From Pseudomonas syringae (GTDB lineage: Bacteria > Pseudomonadota > Gammaproteobacteria > Pseudomonadales > Pseudomonadaceae): a stretch of 64,000 nt of DNA. A program made the position numbers and the translations under genes. The DNA is taken from contig NZ_JPQU01000015.1 of NCBI RefSeq assembly GCF_000737245.1, positions 62,001 through 126,000 of the forward strand. The letters run 5' to 3'. This document shows, piece after piece, positions 35,072 to 43,832 of this stretch; position 1 is the stretch's first letter, and each line of letters starts with the position of its first letter. The notes under the pieces are model-generated. The model saw only the letters and a list, made by a program, of their open reading frames with translations. It made no database searches and was not told where the DNA came from.

Positions 35072-35147
35072 AGGAGCGCACGAGCATCGCGAGGCCGCGA
35101 TGGCAGTGTGTCAGACAACCCGCTATCGCGTTGCTCGTGCACTCCTA
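35072..35147. repeat. Degenerate REP-type inverted pair
   Basis: AGGAGCGCACGAGCATCGCG and an 18-of-20 matching inverted partner flank about 36 bases between holin and endolysin. It is clearly related to the REP elements elsewhere but more diverged. Confidence 0.6.
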
Positions 35148-35176
35148 CAGAGGCAGCATCGCAGCCGGACGCCCCC

Positions 35177-35206
35177 ACAGCCCGCCATCGTGCGGGCTTT
35201 TTCTGC
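35177..35206 (+). terminator. Terminator-like hairpin before the endolysin
   Basis: AGCCCGC-CATCGT-GCGGGCT followed by a T run, 13 bases before the endolysin ATG. Unusual within a lysis cassette, where read-through from the holin would be expected. Confidence 0.65.
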
Positions 35207-35218
35207 CTGGAGAAACAC

Positions 35219-35656
35219 ATGCCGGTTACCGAAAAAGACCGCGATGTATTGGCCCGAACGCTGTGGGGCGAAGCTCGTGGTGAGGGATCAGCGGGTCAGA
35301 TCGCCGTCGCCTGGGCGATCCGTAACCGTGTGGAGATGGATCTGCACAATGACGGCAAACCTGACTGGTGGGGCGAGGGTTATGCCGCCGTCTGCCAGAC
35401 AGCCTGGCAGTTCAGCTGCTGGAACAGGAACGACCAGAACTATCAGTACCTCAGCGGCGCAACGCCGATCCCGTTTCGCGAGTTAGCCCAGGCACGCATC
35501 ACTGCTGACCAAGTGATCGACGGCAAACAGCCGGACCCTACCGGCGGGGCGACTCACTATTACGCGATCACACTGCCCAAGGCACCTGCATGGGCGGCGC
35601 AGGCCCGGCAGACATTGATGCTTGGGCATCACGTATTTTTCAAGGATGTGCCATGA
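35219..35656 (+). CDS. Phage endolysin, SleB-type cell-wall hydrolase
   Basis: A 145-residue hydrolase of the Hydrolase_2/SleB family. The catalytic-region motif LARTLWGEARGEGSAGQIAVAWAIRNRV (about 9-36, Glu in GEARGE) and the later WQFSCWN and THYYAI segments are typical. It cleaves peptidoglycan after the holin opens the membrane. It has no signal peptide, as expected for holin-dependent export. Start ATG at 35219 has GGAG upstream. The stop overlaps the Rz start (ATGA). Confidence 0.85.
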   Translation: MPVTEKDRDVLARTLWGEARGEGSAGQIAVAWAIRNRVEMDLHNDGKPDWWGEGYAAVCQTAWQFSCWNRNDQNYQYLSGATPIPFRELAQARITADQVIDGKQPDPTGGATHYYAITLPKAPAWAAQARQTLMLGHHVFFKDVP

Positions 35657-36174
35657 AGGCCTTCTATACGCGGACCGGTGTGGCGCTGGCTTCAATTGCG
35701 ACAGTACTGGGCATCCTGTATGCCGCTTATAGCCACGGCGTTGCGGTCACGGACGCCAAGTGGAACGCCAAGTGGGCCGATCAGCACCTTTTACAGGCCA
35801 GGAATGCTGCAGCTGCCACGACACTCAATCGAAACGAAGAACAACGCCGACAGACTGCGGCCAATCAGGTGGGAAGTGATGCACGAGACCAGATCAAGAT
35901 GGCTACGGATGCCGGGACTGCTGCCGATGCTGCTGGTGACCGGGTGCGCAATAAAGCAGGAAAGCTGGCCGCCGGAGCCCGTTGCAGCCCCAGCGATCCC
36001 GGCATTGCAGAGCGAGGCCAGGCAGCCACCCGCGCCGCCATGGTGCTCTCCGAGCTGTTCCAGCGGGCTGATAAACGAGCGGGAGAGCTGGCAAAAGCTT
36101 ATGACGCAGCCCGAATAGCGGGGAAGACATGTGAGGAAGCTTATGATTCGCTGCGTATTAACACAGCCGGTTAG
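35653..36174 (+). CDS. Inner-membrane spanin Rz
   Basis: A 173-residue protein with one N-terminal membrane segment (about 8-28, VALASIATVLGILYAAYSHG) and a long charged helical periplasmic part rich in Ala, Arg and Glu. This is the usual Rz (i-spanin) layout. It overlaps the endolysin by 4 bases (ATGA) and hosts the Rz1 gene in the +1 frame. Spanins fuse inner and outer membranes in the last step of lysis. Confidence 0.85.
   Translation: MKAFYTRTGVALASIATVLGILYAAYSHGVAVTDAKWNAKWADQHLLQARNAAAATTLNRNEEQRRQTAANQVGSDARDQIKMATDAGTAADAAGDRVRNKAGKLAAGARCSPSDPGIAERGQAATRAAMVLSELFQRADKRAGELAKAYDAARIAGKTCEEAYDSLRINTAG
35879..36118 (+). CDS. Outer-membrane spanin Rz1, embedded in Rz
   Basis: A 79-residue lipoprotein read in another frame entirely inside Rz. 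The start MHETRSRWLR is followed by a hydrophobic stretch and the lipobox LVTGC, so the mature protein begins Cys-Ala-Ile-Lys. The mature part is Pro-rich (SWPPEPVAAPAIPAL, RQPPAPPW), the standard mark of Rz1. AGGTGGG lies 5 bases before the ATG. Embedded Rz1 genes are known from lambda and many phages. Two extra cysteines near CSPSC are unusual. Confidence 0.8.
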   Translation: MHETRSRWLRMPGLLPMLLVTGCAIKQESWPPEPVAAPAIPALQSEARQPPAPPWCSPSCSSGLINERESWQKLMTQPE

Positions 36175-36188
36175 GGGGGTGGGATCTC

Positions 36189-36277
36189 TGTAGGAGCGCG
36201 CTTGCCCGCGATGACATTCGCCCAGGCAAAAAATCTGTGAGGGCTAAAAGCGCATCGCGGGCAAGCGCGCTCCTACG
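36189..36277. repeat. REP doublet (inverted pair)
   Basis: TGTAGGAGCGCGCTTGCCCG and its exact inverted partner lie about 50 bases apart, right after the Rz stop. Confidence 0.85.
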
Positions 36278-36293
36278 GTTGGATTGCGATTCC

Positions 36294-36328
36294 TGTAGGA
36301 GCTGCCGCAGGCTGCGGCAGCTCCTACA
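36294..36328. repeat. Perfect 17-bp palindrome, REP-like
   Basis: TGTAGGAGCTGCCGCAG, one base, then its exact inverse. It ends 8 bases before the MFS stop (36337, minus strand), so it may also act as that gene's terminator. Confidence 0.8.
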
Positions 36329-36336
36329 CCATGAGT

Positions 36337-37680
36337 CTACGGCCGGTTGATCTCTTCATCCTCGACGACCGGCGCTGCAACCACCTCTTCAGGCTCAGGT
36401 TCAACCACTGGCTCGACCGCTGTCTGCATCTGATCCTGAACCACCTGCTCGTCAACACGCGGATCCAGCGCCACCACCAGAGGTGAGCTGGACATGCTGT
36501 CTGGCATTGCGATGTGGTGCAGCGGTGCGTCGTCGACCTGGTGCAGGTGCGTGACGGCTTTGGGACGAATCAGCAGCACCAGCACGAACGCCGTGAAGCT
36601 GACGAATGCATAAAGCATGTTACTGCCCAGCATTTGCATCAATGCGCCAGCTGCCAGCGGGCCGATGCTCGCGCCGATGCCGAAGGTCATCAGCAACATG
36701 GCTGTCAGTGACACTCGGCGTTCGGCTTCGACGTGGTCATTGGCAAACGCCACGGCCAGCGGGTAAAGGCTGAACTGGATCATCGATGCGATGAAACCCA
36801 CAACGAACAGCGCTTCCAGCGGCATGTTCGGCAGCACTGCCAGGGGCAACGCTGCCACCGCCAACATACCGGCGAAAGCACGCATCAGCTTGGCACGGTC
36901 ATAACGATCCGACAGCAATCCCAATGGCCACTGCACCAGCAGGCCGGCCAGGATGCAGGTACCCATGAACATACCGACATGCTCGGTGGATAAGCCCTGC
37001 TGCGCGGCATACAAAGGCGCCAGACCATAAAACGACCCGATCATCAACCCGGCACCCAGGATGGTGGTCAGGGACTGTGGCACCCTGCTGATAAAGAACC
37101 GCGGCTCCAGAGGCGCTGGATGCAATGGCGCAGGGTGAATGCTGCGGGTCATGGCCACTGGCACCAGACACAGGGCGAAACACAGTGCCACCAGCATCAG
37201 CAGTTCTGGACCCAAACCCGGATGGAGCACGAGAATCAGCTGCCCCAGCACCAAGCCCAGATATGACGCGATCATGTAGCCGCTGAACACCATACCGCGC
37301 TGCTTGGCTGCCGCCTGCTCGTTGAGCCAGCTCTCGATGACCATGTACTGACACATCATCCCCAGGCCGACGATCATCCGCAGAAACAGCCAGGCCGGCA
37401 GCCAGTTGATCAACCCCAGGCCCAACACCGCCGCGCCCACCACACCGGCGCACGTCGCATAAGCGCGGATATGCCCTACCCGGCCGATCAGCCGGTGCCC
37501 CACTTTGCCGCCCAGCACCAGCCCGAAATAGTTCGCCGCCATCAAGGCACCGATCCACAGACCATCCACCTGATCGGCAGACAAACGCAACGCAAGGTAA
37601 GTGCTCAACAGACCCGAGCCGATCAACATCATCAGCGAGGCGAAATAGAGACCTTGAAAAGACTTCCAGATTTGACGCAT
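36337..37680 (-). CDS. MFS transporter
   Basis: A 447-residue membrane protein with about 12 hydrophobic segments (first about 9-30) and the MFS loop motif GLLSDRYDRAKLM between helices 8 and 9. The first loop has the weaker GGKVGHRLIGRVG. It resembles the YcaD-like group of uncharacterised exporters. The C-terminal 60 residues are cytoplasmic, acidic and Val/Pro/Glu-rich (VVEPEPEEVVAAPVVEDEE), longer than usual. Substrate is not deducible. It follows the glutamine-synthetase-like gene after 52 bases and is probably co-transcribed with it. Confidence 0.87.
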   Translation of the reverse strand: MRQIWKSFQGLYFASLMMLIGSGLLSTYLALRLSADQVDGLWIGALMAANYFGLVLGGKVGHRLIGRVGHIRAYATCAGVVGAAVLGLGLINWLPAWLFLRMIVGLGMMCQYMVIESWLNEQAAAKQRGMVFSGYMIASYLGLVLGQLILVLHPGLGPELLMLVALCFALCLVPVAMTRSIHPAPLHPAPLEPRFFISRVPQSLTTILGAGLMIGSFYGLAPLYAAQQGLSTEHVGMFMGTCILAGLLVQWPLGLLSDRYDRAKLMRAFAGMLAVAALPLAVLPNMPLEALFVVGFIASMIQFSLYPLAVAFANDHVEAERRVSLTAMLLMTFGIGASIGPLAAGALMQMLGSNMLYAFVSFTAFVLVLLIRPKAVTHLHQVDDAPLHHIAMPDSMSSSPLVVALDPRVDEQVVQDQMQTAVEPVVEPEPEEVVAAPVVEDEEINRP

Positions 37681-37732
37681 CGACTTTCCAAAAATTGGGC
37701 ATCACCAGAATGGGTGACGCCGAAACAGCGTT

Positions 37733-39073
37733 TTAAGCCTGGGCGGTCAGAATTCTCCGCTCCCAGGGGGTAATTTCATCGAGGAAACTGGTCAGTTCCA
37801 TGCTCTTCGAGGCGATGTAGCCTTCGATGAATTCGTGACCAAACAGTTCCTTGGCCAACTGACTGCGTTTCAGACGCTCCAGAGCGGCATGCAAGGTACA
37901 TGGCAGTGACAAATGATCCGGCACCTCTATTTCGCCTTGAATCGGCGCGCTCGGCTCAAGCTCACGCTCCATGCCGTAAAGCCCCGCCGCAAGGCTGGCG
38001 GCAATGGCCAGATAAGGATTGGCGTCAGCCCCCGGCAAGCGGTTTTCCACCCGTCGCGCCACTGGCGCACTGGCGGGAATGCGCAAGCCAGCGGCGCGAT
38101 TGTCATGGGACCAGCAGGCGTTGTTGGGCGACGCGAACGGATGGCACAGACGCTGATAGGAGTTCACATTCGGCGCAAACAGCGCCGTGAAGTCGGCCAT
38201 GCACGCCTGCTGCCCGGCAATGAAGTGCATGAACGCCGAGGTCGCCTGGCCGGCTTCGTCACTGAATACGTTCACGCCCGTGGCAGCGTCAACCACACTT
38301 TGATGGATATGCATGGAGCTGCCCGCCGTGTGCGCCAGGGGCTTGGCCATGCACACGGCAATCAGACCGTGCTTGAGCGCGACTTCCTTGAGCAGGTGTT
38401 TGAACAGAAACGTTTGATCCGCCAGCAGCAACGGGTCGCCGTGCCACAGGTTGATTTCAAACTGGCTAACGCCCATTTCGTGCATGAACGTGTCGCGAGG
38501 TAAACCCAGCGCCGCCATGCACCGATAAACCTCGCTGAAAAACGGCCGCAGACCGTTGTTCGAACTGATACTGAAAGCAGAGTGGCCGTCCTCGCGTCGA
38601 CCATCCAGCCCCAGGGGTGGCATGAACGCCTGAGCAGGATCTGGATTGGGCGCAAACACGAAGAACTCAAGTTCAGTAGCGACCACCGGTGCAAGGCCGC
38701 GCTCGGCGTAGCGAGCGATCACGTTTTTCAGCTGCTGACGGGTGGACAGGCTGCAACCCCCGCCGCCCAGCTCCTCGACATCACAAATAACCAACGCACG
38801 GGGCTCAGCACTCCAGGGCAAGGGATGCACTTGCCTCGGATCGGGGCTCATTGCCACGTCGCCGTCGTCGCAGCCATAGAAACGCGATGGTGGGTAACCA
38901 CCCATGATGCATTGCAGCAACACACCCCGCGCCATTTGCAGACGCCGCCCTTCCAGGAAGCCCTGGCCGGTCATGACCTTGCCCCGGGGCACGCCGTTCA
39001 GGTCTGGCGTGACGCATTCAATTTCATCAATGCCCGCCAGCTGCTTCGCTAGAGGGGCGTCATGGGCAGTCAT
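37733..39073 (-). CDS. Glutamine synthetase-like gamma-glutamyl ligase (PuuA type)
   Basis: A 446-residue member of the glutamine synthetase superfamily. Visible marks are TELEFFVF (metal site), HIHQSV (ATP-site His), NNACWSHDNRAAGLRIP and RVENRLPGADANPYLAIAASLA. The last two are typical of the PuuA/GlnA-III group that glutamylates putrescine or other amines, rather than housekeeping GlnA. ATG 39073 has AAGGA 7 bases upstream; the longer frame to 39118 is not needed. It lies 116 bases after the sugar operon and may start a separate unit with the MFS gene. The substrate is uncertain. Confidence 0.87.
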   Translation of the reverse strand: MTAHDAPLAKQLAGIDEIECVTPDLNGVPRGKVMTGQGFLEGRRLQMARGVLLQCIMGGYPPSRFYGCDDGDVAMSPDPRQVHPLPWSAEPRALVICDVEELGGGGCSLSTRQQLKNVIARYAERGLAPVVATELEFFVFAPNPDPAQAFMPPLGLDGRREDGHSAFSISSNNGLRPFFSEVYRCMAALGLPRDTFMHEMGVSQFEINLWHGDPLLLADQTFLFKHLLKEVALKHGLIAVCMAKPLAHTAGSSMHIHQSVVDAATGVNVFSDEAGQATSAFMHFIAGQQACMADFTALFAPNVNSYQRLCHPFASPNNACWSHDNRAAGLRIPASAPVARRVENRLPGADANPYLAIAASLAAGLYGMERELEPSAPIQGEIEVPDHLSLPCTLHAALERLKRSQLAKELFGHEFIEGYIASKSMELTSFLDEITPWERRILTAQA

Positions 39074-39189
39074 CGTACAGTCCTTGATCATCAGGTTGCC
39101 AGGGGGCGAGCTGGACAAAATACGCGCCGGGTGATCGAAACTTGAACTCCCGTAGCGCAGCTCTACCCGCTCGGAAGGTCATCGAGCTT

Positions 39190-40236
39190 CTAGCCAGGTC
39201 GGCGAGCCCAGCTTGCCATGCTGTCGATCGAGTGATCCAGCGATGTCCACACATTAAGCCCTAGCGTGCGTGCTTTTTGAATGTTAGGGACATAGTACGA
39301 ACGTAGTCCGTTTGGCACTGGCTTGCCCAGAATACTGACTTTTTTTCCCGGGGCGATGCGCGCAACGACCTTATGCGCCAGCTCGGCGATAGTCAGTCCT
39401 GCATCAGAGCCCACGTTGTAAGCGTTGCCAGTAACACCACGGGTCAGCAGTGTCAGCAACCAGCCGGCCAGATCGGCACCATGTAGGTAGCTACGTACGG
39501 CCTGCCCATCGGATCTGATGATCAACTCATCTCCCCACATGGAGTCCTTCACGAAATTGCCGATGGCAAAGTGTGCATCCAGCGCAATACCGGGCCCCGA
39601 GAATGCAAAGCATCGAGCCAGAACAATTTCAAGGCCGTGCCGCTGAGCATACAAAGCTGCCAATGTTTCCTGGGCGCGCTTGCCTTCGGCATAAGCACTG
39701 CTGGCCAATACACTGTCGCACGCATATGCAGCGTTTTCCAGGACGGGAATACCCGCGTGGAGGGCTCCATACTGCGCGCCACTCCCAGTAAACAATATTT
39801 TTCGGACGCCGCTCGCCACCGCCAGATCAAGTACGTTGCGTGCGCCGCATACGATGGTGTCGAAGATCCGCAACGGATCCTCATGGGCGCCGGCCAGCGT
39901 ATCGGTCGCGGCATGTAATATCAGATCAATCACACGAGCAGAGGGCAACAAGATAGGCGACTGAACATCGCCCTCGACCCAGTCAAGCCAATCAAGCCTG
40001 GCATATTCCGGGTATTGAGCGAGAAATCGCTGCGGTGAACGAGAAAGCGCTGTCACCTCGATCCCCGCACCGCTCTGGTTCAAAGCCGCGAGGGTTGCAA
40101 GCAGCCATTTGCCAAAAAAACCGGTAATGCCGGTTATCAGCAAATGCTTGCCAGTAAGCTCCTCCGAAACCTTCAGCTTGCTGAGCACCCGTTGAACATC
40201 ATTCGCTACTACCGGCGATTTGAGCGTAACCCTCAT
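39190..40236 (-). CDS. NAD-dependent epimerase/dehydratase (extended SDR)
   Basis: A 348-residue extended SDR. The N-terminal nucleotide motif TGITGFFG (about 36-43) and active-site YAEGK (Tyr-x-x-x-Lys, about 180) are present. The loop before it reads SGAQYG, where SxxxxxY is common. Such enzymes epimerise, dehydrate or reduce NDP-sugars. As the last gene of the sugar operon, overlapping the glycosyltransferase by 4 bases (ATGA), it is a candidate for the ketoreductase that would finish a branched sugar (compare YerF), but the exact reaction cannot be read from sequence. Confidence 0.83.
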   Translation of the reverse strand: MRVTLKSPVVANDVQRVLSKLKVSEELTGKHLLITGITGFFGKWLLATLAALNQSGAGIEVTALSRSPQRFLAQYPEYARLDWLDWVEGDVQSPILLPSARVIDLILHAATDTLAGAHEDPLRIFDTIVCGARNVLDLAVASGVRKILFTGSGAQYGALHAGIPVLENAAYACDSVLASSAYAEGKRAQETLAALYAQRHGLEIVLARCFAFSGPGIALDAHFAIGNFVKDSMWGDELIIRSDGQAVRSYLHGADLAGWLLTLLTRGVTGNAYNVGSDAGLTIAELAHKVVARIAPGKKVSILGKPVPNGLRSYYVPNIQKARTLGLNVWTSLDHSIDSMASWARRPG

Positions 40237-43200
40237 TGATCTGGCAGCCAGATTCTGCGTCGAGCCTCTAGAACCTCCATGCCGTCCAACATCCAGTCAC
40301 GCTGCACGCGGGCCTGCAATGCATCTCCAAGAGCCGCAGCGGCATCAGGATCCGACAAATGTTCCCGGATAGCTGCAACCCAGGCCACATAAGTGTTCTG
40401 AACCCGGGTCACAGGCAAATCGCCGCGATAAGGCTCAAGGTCACTGCAGATGACTGGAATGCCACACATGCCGAACTCAAGCAGCGGCAGATTGTTCTTG
40501 CAGCGATTCAGAAAATTGTCCGCGAGTGGTGCCAACACCAGATCAAGGTTCAGCGAAGCAAGCAGGGCCGGATAGGACTGCGGATCCTGTAGTTTATAAA
40601 ACTCATGCGCAAGAGGCCGCAAATGAGTAGGACATGCACCGACGAAGATCCATTCGACTTCACCTATAAAAGCCTTCAAAACATTTTCAATCATCTCCAG
40701 GTCGTGAGTGCGTCCTGCTTCCCCGATCCACCCCAAACGGGGCCTGTTCGAACAAACGCGCTTGCTGTTCAGGCCACCCCACCAATGCGGATCCAGACGA
40801 CTCTCGATGACTCGCGTATCAGCGCAGAAACCCTCCATGACTGAAGCCAGCATATTGCTGGAAACCACCAGGCGGTCCACTTGCGAAACTGCCCGCCCCA
40901 GATGCTGCAATACATCCCGATTTGGCTGCGCAAAATGGACAAGATCCGGAAGATACTCGTCCAGATCATAGATCCTGAACGCCCGGGAGAATGCCTTCAT
41001 GCGGCGCATGGCCTGGCACTGTTGATCACTGATCTGTCGCTGCAGAAGAATCACATCAGGGTCATAGCGCTCCAGATCCTCCACAGAGAGCAACGCCGGC
41101 GAGACCACACCCTCAATCAGTCCCGCTTCGCGCAAGGCATTGAACGGTTGAACGATCCTCGGCCAGGCGCACGACAATCTGCTAGCCGGGTGCGCAAGAA
41201 CCGTCGGCAAAGGCTTGAACGCAGCCATTGGACGCCAGGATAGTGATGGACTGGCACGTTGAAACGCACTGTCCGCCGCCAGAGAAAAGTTGCGATTGTA
41301 GGACGGGTCGCGAGCCAGGACAGACAGCCAGCGCTCGTACATCCGATCTTCGAGCTCTTGCGTAATCTGGACCGCACGGGGCTCGCTGGTGAGCAGTCGA
41401 ACTCTGGGCGTCCAAATATTCAAATAGCCTGCCTTGTGTAGCTTCAGACATAAATCAACATCGTCCCAAGGGGCAACAGTCTCATCAAAACCGCCGGCAG
41501 CACAGAACAATTCCTGACGCACCAGCAGGCACCTGCCACTCAAAGCAGTAAGACTCTGATCAATCTCCAGACGCTGCATGTAGCCAGGCGCGTCCGCATT
41601 CATCCCCTTATAGGAAGATCCCACCGGGCCGCCCAGTCCGAGGGTAAATCCTGCATGAATTATCTCGCCGCGAGCTCCCACCAGCTTGGCCCCCACGGAG
41701 CCGACCTCCGGGCGCATCCCGTGATTGAGTAATTGCTGCAGCCAGTCTTTGCCAATAATGCCAATTCCACAATCCAGGAACAGCAGGAATTCGCCTGAAC
41801 ACTCGGTGACAGCATGATTACGAATGGCCTGAGGGGAATCATCAGCCTGATATCGCATCACGAGAATATGCTGAACGCCCAATTGTTCAATACCTGACAG
41901 CCAACTACAGATCACGGGATCTTTATTGCCCCGATCAAGAAGAAGCAATTCGTAGTCGGCGTAGGTCGTGTTCTCGAGCAGGCTTTCCACACAGTGTTGC
42001 GCTTCTGGAAGTTGCCCGTCGATGAGAACAACAATGCTGACCCGTGGCAAATTCTGGTGACCGTAGTCGACTTCATAACGACCAGTCTGCCGTGACTCGA
42101 CTCGTGCGTGGATAAACCCGCGCGCCTGCAAGTGGCGCTCAATGACCTGACGTTCCTGCGGGTTGTCCTGCAAGTTCAGGACATCGGCAACTATCAGCGG
42201 TTCGCTGATATGACCAAGCCCATCGAAGCCAGAGGTTTCCAGCAGACGCAGAATATACTCGAGCTCAAAAGCCTGCGGGTACGCGCTAGCGAAGCCCCCC
42301 ATGTCCTTCCAGGTATCGCGACGGAATAGCCAGTGGCGCGCCAGGCCGGCTGGAAAACTCAACAACAGATCGAGATTCACATCAGGACGCAACAACAACC
42401 CGAGAGTTCCACCCTCATGGCGCATGACCTCATCGGTCTGAATGGCGCGACTGCCAGGTTCGTTCATCAATTGCAGCGACGCAATCAGCAATCCACTACG
42501 AGTAAATGTCTCACCCGACTCCACAACGACGAACCAGTCGCACTCGTGCTGCGCAATTGCCTCGTTGATTGCGCTTGCCAGGTCCCCTCCGCTGAAAGCG
42601 AAACCAGGCACGTCAATATAAGCGGCTTGAGTAGTGCTCATTACCAGCGGACGTAACGAAAGTCGCGGTGTCTCAGAGTGAGCAAGACTGGCAATTGTCA
42701 TGTGCACTTTTTCCACGGCGCCAGCGGAATCGACAATCACTACGCCCAACACCGGAACTTTGTTGCGCAGAAGATATTGATCGGTGATCCGCTTCTGAGC
42801 ATCGCTGAGCACCCGGGCGTCCAGCCAGTCGGTGACCTCGCAACCACTTCTACTGCCCTTGTAATCGAACGCTGCCTGCTGAGTAACTTCAATGAAGTGA
42901 TCAAGCGCAGGCCAAAAATCTTCTGCGTGCTTCTCTAGATTGGCTCGCAATAATGGAAGAGTATCTCGCGCACGCCGGATTTCCTCAGGAGCGAGGCCCC
43001 AAGCGACTCCATAGTTTCCATTTTCTTCTAGAGAGAAATTCTGTGGCGCGGACTCCCCCGGTATAACCACACCTATACAGCCACAAACGGCCGCTTCGGC
43101 AGACAGTGCAGAGGTGCTCGACGAATAAAAAAACTCACAGGTTTGAAAGATATCCGCCAACTCTGCCCACGTCGCAGGAAAGACACTAGTAATCTCAATG

Positions 43201-43733
43201 GCGTCCGTCGGTAATATGGACTTATCCAGCCCGTGCCCTTTACGCCCTTGGTAGTAACAAACCTTGCCCGGCACTCGCTTGGCGGGATCATGATGAGGCT
43301 TGAATACATTCAAATCGACGGGTTGCAAAAATAAAATGTTGTCTTCGGACATGCCGGGTAGCAGCAGCCCTTTGGTAAAAGAAAATAAGATATCGTCAGC
43401 GCCATATTCGCCATCGCCACCGATAAAACCCGGCGTGTTCAGCAGATAACGCACCACCAGGTTTGCCTTGAGCGGATTACCGTGTACCACTTCCGGATAA
43501 ACCACGATGGGTTCAATGTTCTGCGAACGATGTAACTCACTCACATCCGTCGTGAGCCGAGGGGTGATCAATGCGGGATTCACTACAGCGGTTGTAACAT
43601 AAGCTTCATGGCCAGACCGAATCAATGCATCGCACAGCATGTGCATGACCCGAATACCAGCTGAGTTAGTCCGATAGGCGGGTGCGACAATGTAATAAGG
43701 CGTGGGACGAGCCGCGTAAAGTGAACGTTTCAT
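40233..43733 (-). CDS. Giant multi-domain glycosyltransferase
   Basis: An 1166-residue protein. A GT-B-like N-terminal module spans about 12-290 (PTPYYIVAPAYRTNSAGIRV; SALSAEAAVCGCIGVVIPG). A degenerate GT-A-like middle follows (about 326-555), then a GT2 (about 561-830, LPRVSIVVLIDGQLPEA), and a GT-B-type C-terminal module (about 840-1166, PRLGWIGEAGRTHDLEM; LPLLEFGMCGIPVICSD). The middle and C-terminal modules are clear relatives of the two flagellin glycosyltransferases at 5-12 kb (shared ARHWL-(F/V)-RRD and NLDLL segments). It probably transfers sugars made by this operon, perhaps also to flagellin. It has no signal peptide. Confidence 0.85.
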   Translation of the reverse strand: MKRSLYAARPTPYYIVAPAYRTNSAGIRVMHMLCDALIRSGHEAYVTTAVVNPALITPRLTTDVSELHRSQNIEPIVVYPEVVHGNPLKANLVVRYLLNTPGFIGGDGEYGADDILFSFTKGLLLPGMSEDNILFLQPVDLNVFKPHHDPAKRVPGKVCYYQGRKGHGLDKSILPTDAIEITSVFPATWAELADIFQTCEFFYSSSTSALSAEAAVCGCIGVVIPGESAPQNFSLEENGNYGVAWGLAPEEIRRARDTLPLLRANLEKHAEDFWPALDHFIEVTQQAAFDYKGSRSGCEVTDWLDARVLSDAQKRITDQYLLRNKVPVLGVVIVDSAGAVEKVHMTIASLAHSETPRLSLRPLVMSTTQAAYIDVPGFAFSGGDLASAINEAIAQHECDWFVVVESGETFTRSGLLIASLQLMNEPGSRAIQTDEVMRHEGGTLGLLLRPDVNLDLLLSFPAGLARHWLFRRDTWKDMGGFASAYPQAFELEYILRLLETSGFDGLGHISEPLIVADVLNLQDNPQERQVIERHLQARGFIHARVESRQTGRYEVDYGHQNLPRVSIVVLIDGQLPEAQHCVESLLENTTYADYELLLLDRGNKDPVICSWLSGIEQLGVQHILVMRYQADDSPQAIRNHAVTECSGEFLLFLDCGIGIIGKDWLQQLLNHGMRPEVGSVGAKLVGARGEIIHAGFTLGLGGPVGSSYKGMNADAPGYMQRLEIDQSLTALSGRCLLVRQELFCAAGGFDETVAPWDDVDLCLKLHKAGYLNIWTPRVRLLTSEPRAVQITQELEDRMYERWLSVLARDPSYNRNFSLAADSAFQRASPSLSWRPMAAFKPLPTVLAHPASRLSCAWPRIVQPFNALREAGLIEGVVSPALLSVEDLERYDPDVILLQRQISDQQCQAMRRMKAFSRAFRIYDLDEYLPDLVHFAQPNRDVLQHLGRAVSQVDRLVVSSNMLASVMEGFCADTRVIESRLDPHWWGGLNSKRVCSNRPRLGWIGEAGRTHDLEMIENVLKAFIGEVEWIFVGACPTHLRPLAHEFYKLQDPQSYPALLASLNLDLVLAPLADNFLNRCKNNLPLLEFGMCGIPVICSDLEPYRGDLPVTRVQNTYVAWVAAIREHLSDPDAAAALGDALQARVQRDWMLDGMEVLEARRRIWLPDQ

Positions 43734-43786
43734 GAGTCACCTGAAAAAATTATCAAACAGCTGTTGCGCTCAAGGATCGCCGCGCA

Positions 43787-43824
43787 GCACGGGCCGCTGG
43801 ACAAGCTTGTCCGGCGGCCCGTGC
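43787..43824. other. Long intergenic hairpin in the sugar operon
   Basis: An almost perfect 17-bp stem (GCACGGGCCGC...GCGGCCCGTGC, inner GGACA/TGTCC) with loop AGCT, between the FkbM and glycosyltransferase genes, the widest gap (99 bases) inside the operon. No T run follows on either strand. Possible attenuator or mRNA-stabilising element. Confidence 0.6.
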
Positions 43825-43832
43825 AAACTCAA

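Noticed and set aside
21162..36328. CRISPR arrays
   Set aside because: The repeated elements are paired inverted REP sequences, with no regular direct repeats and spacers and no cas genes.
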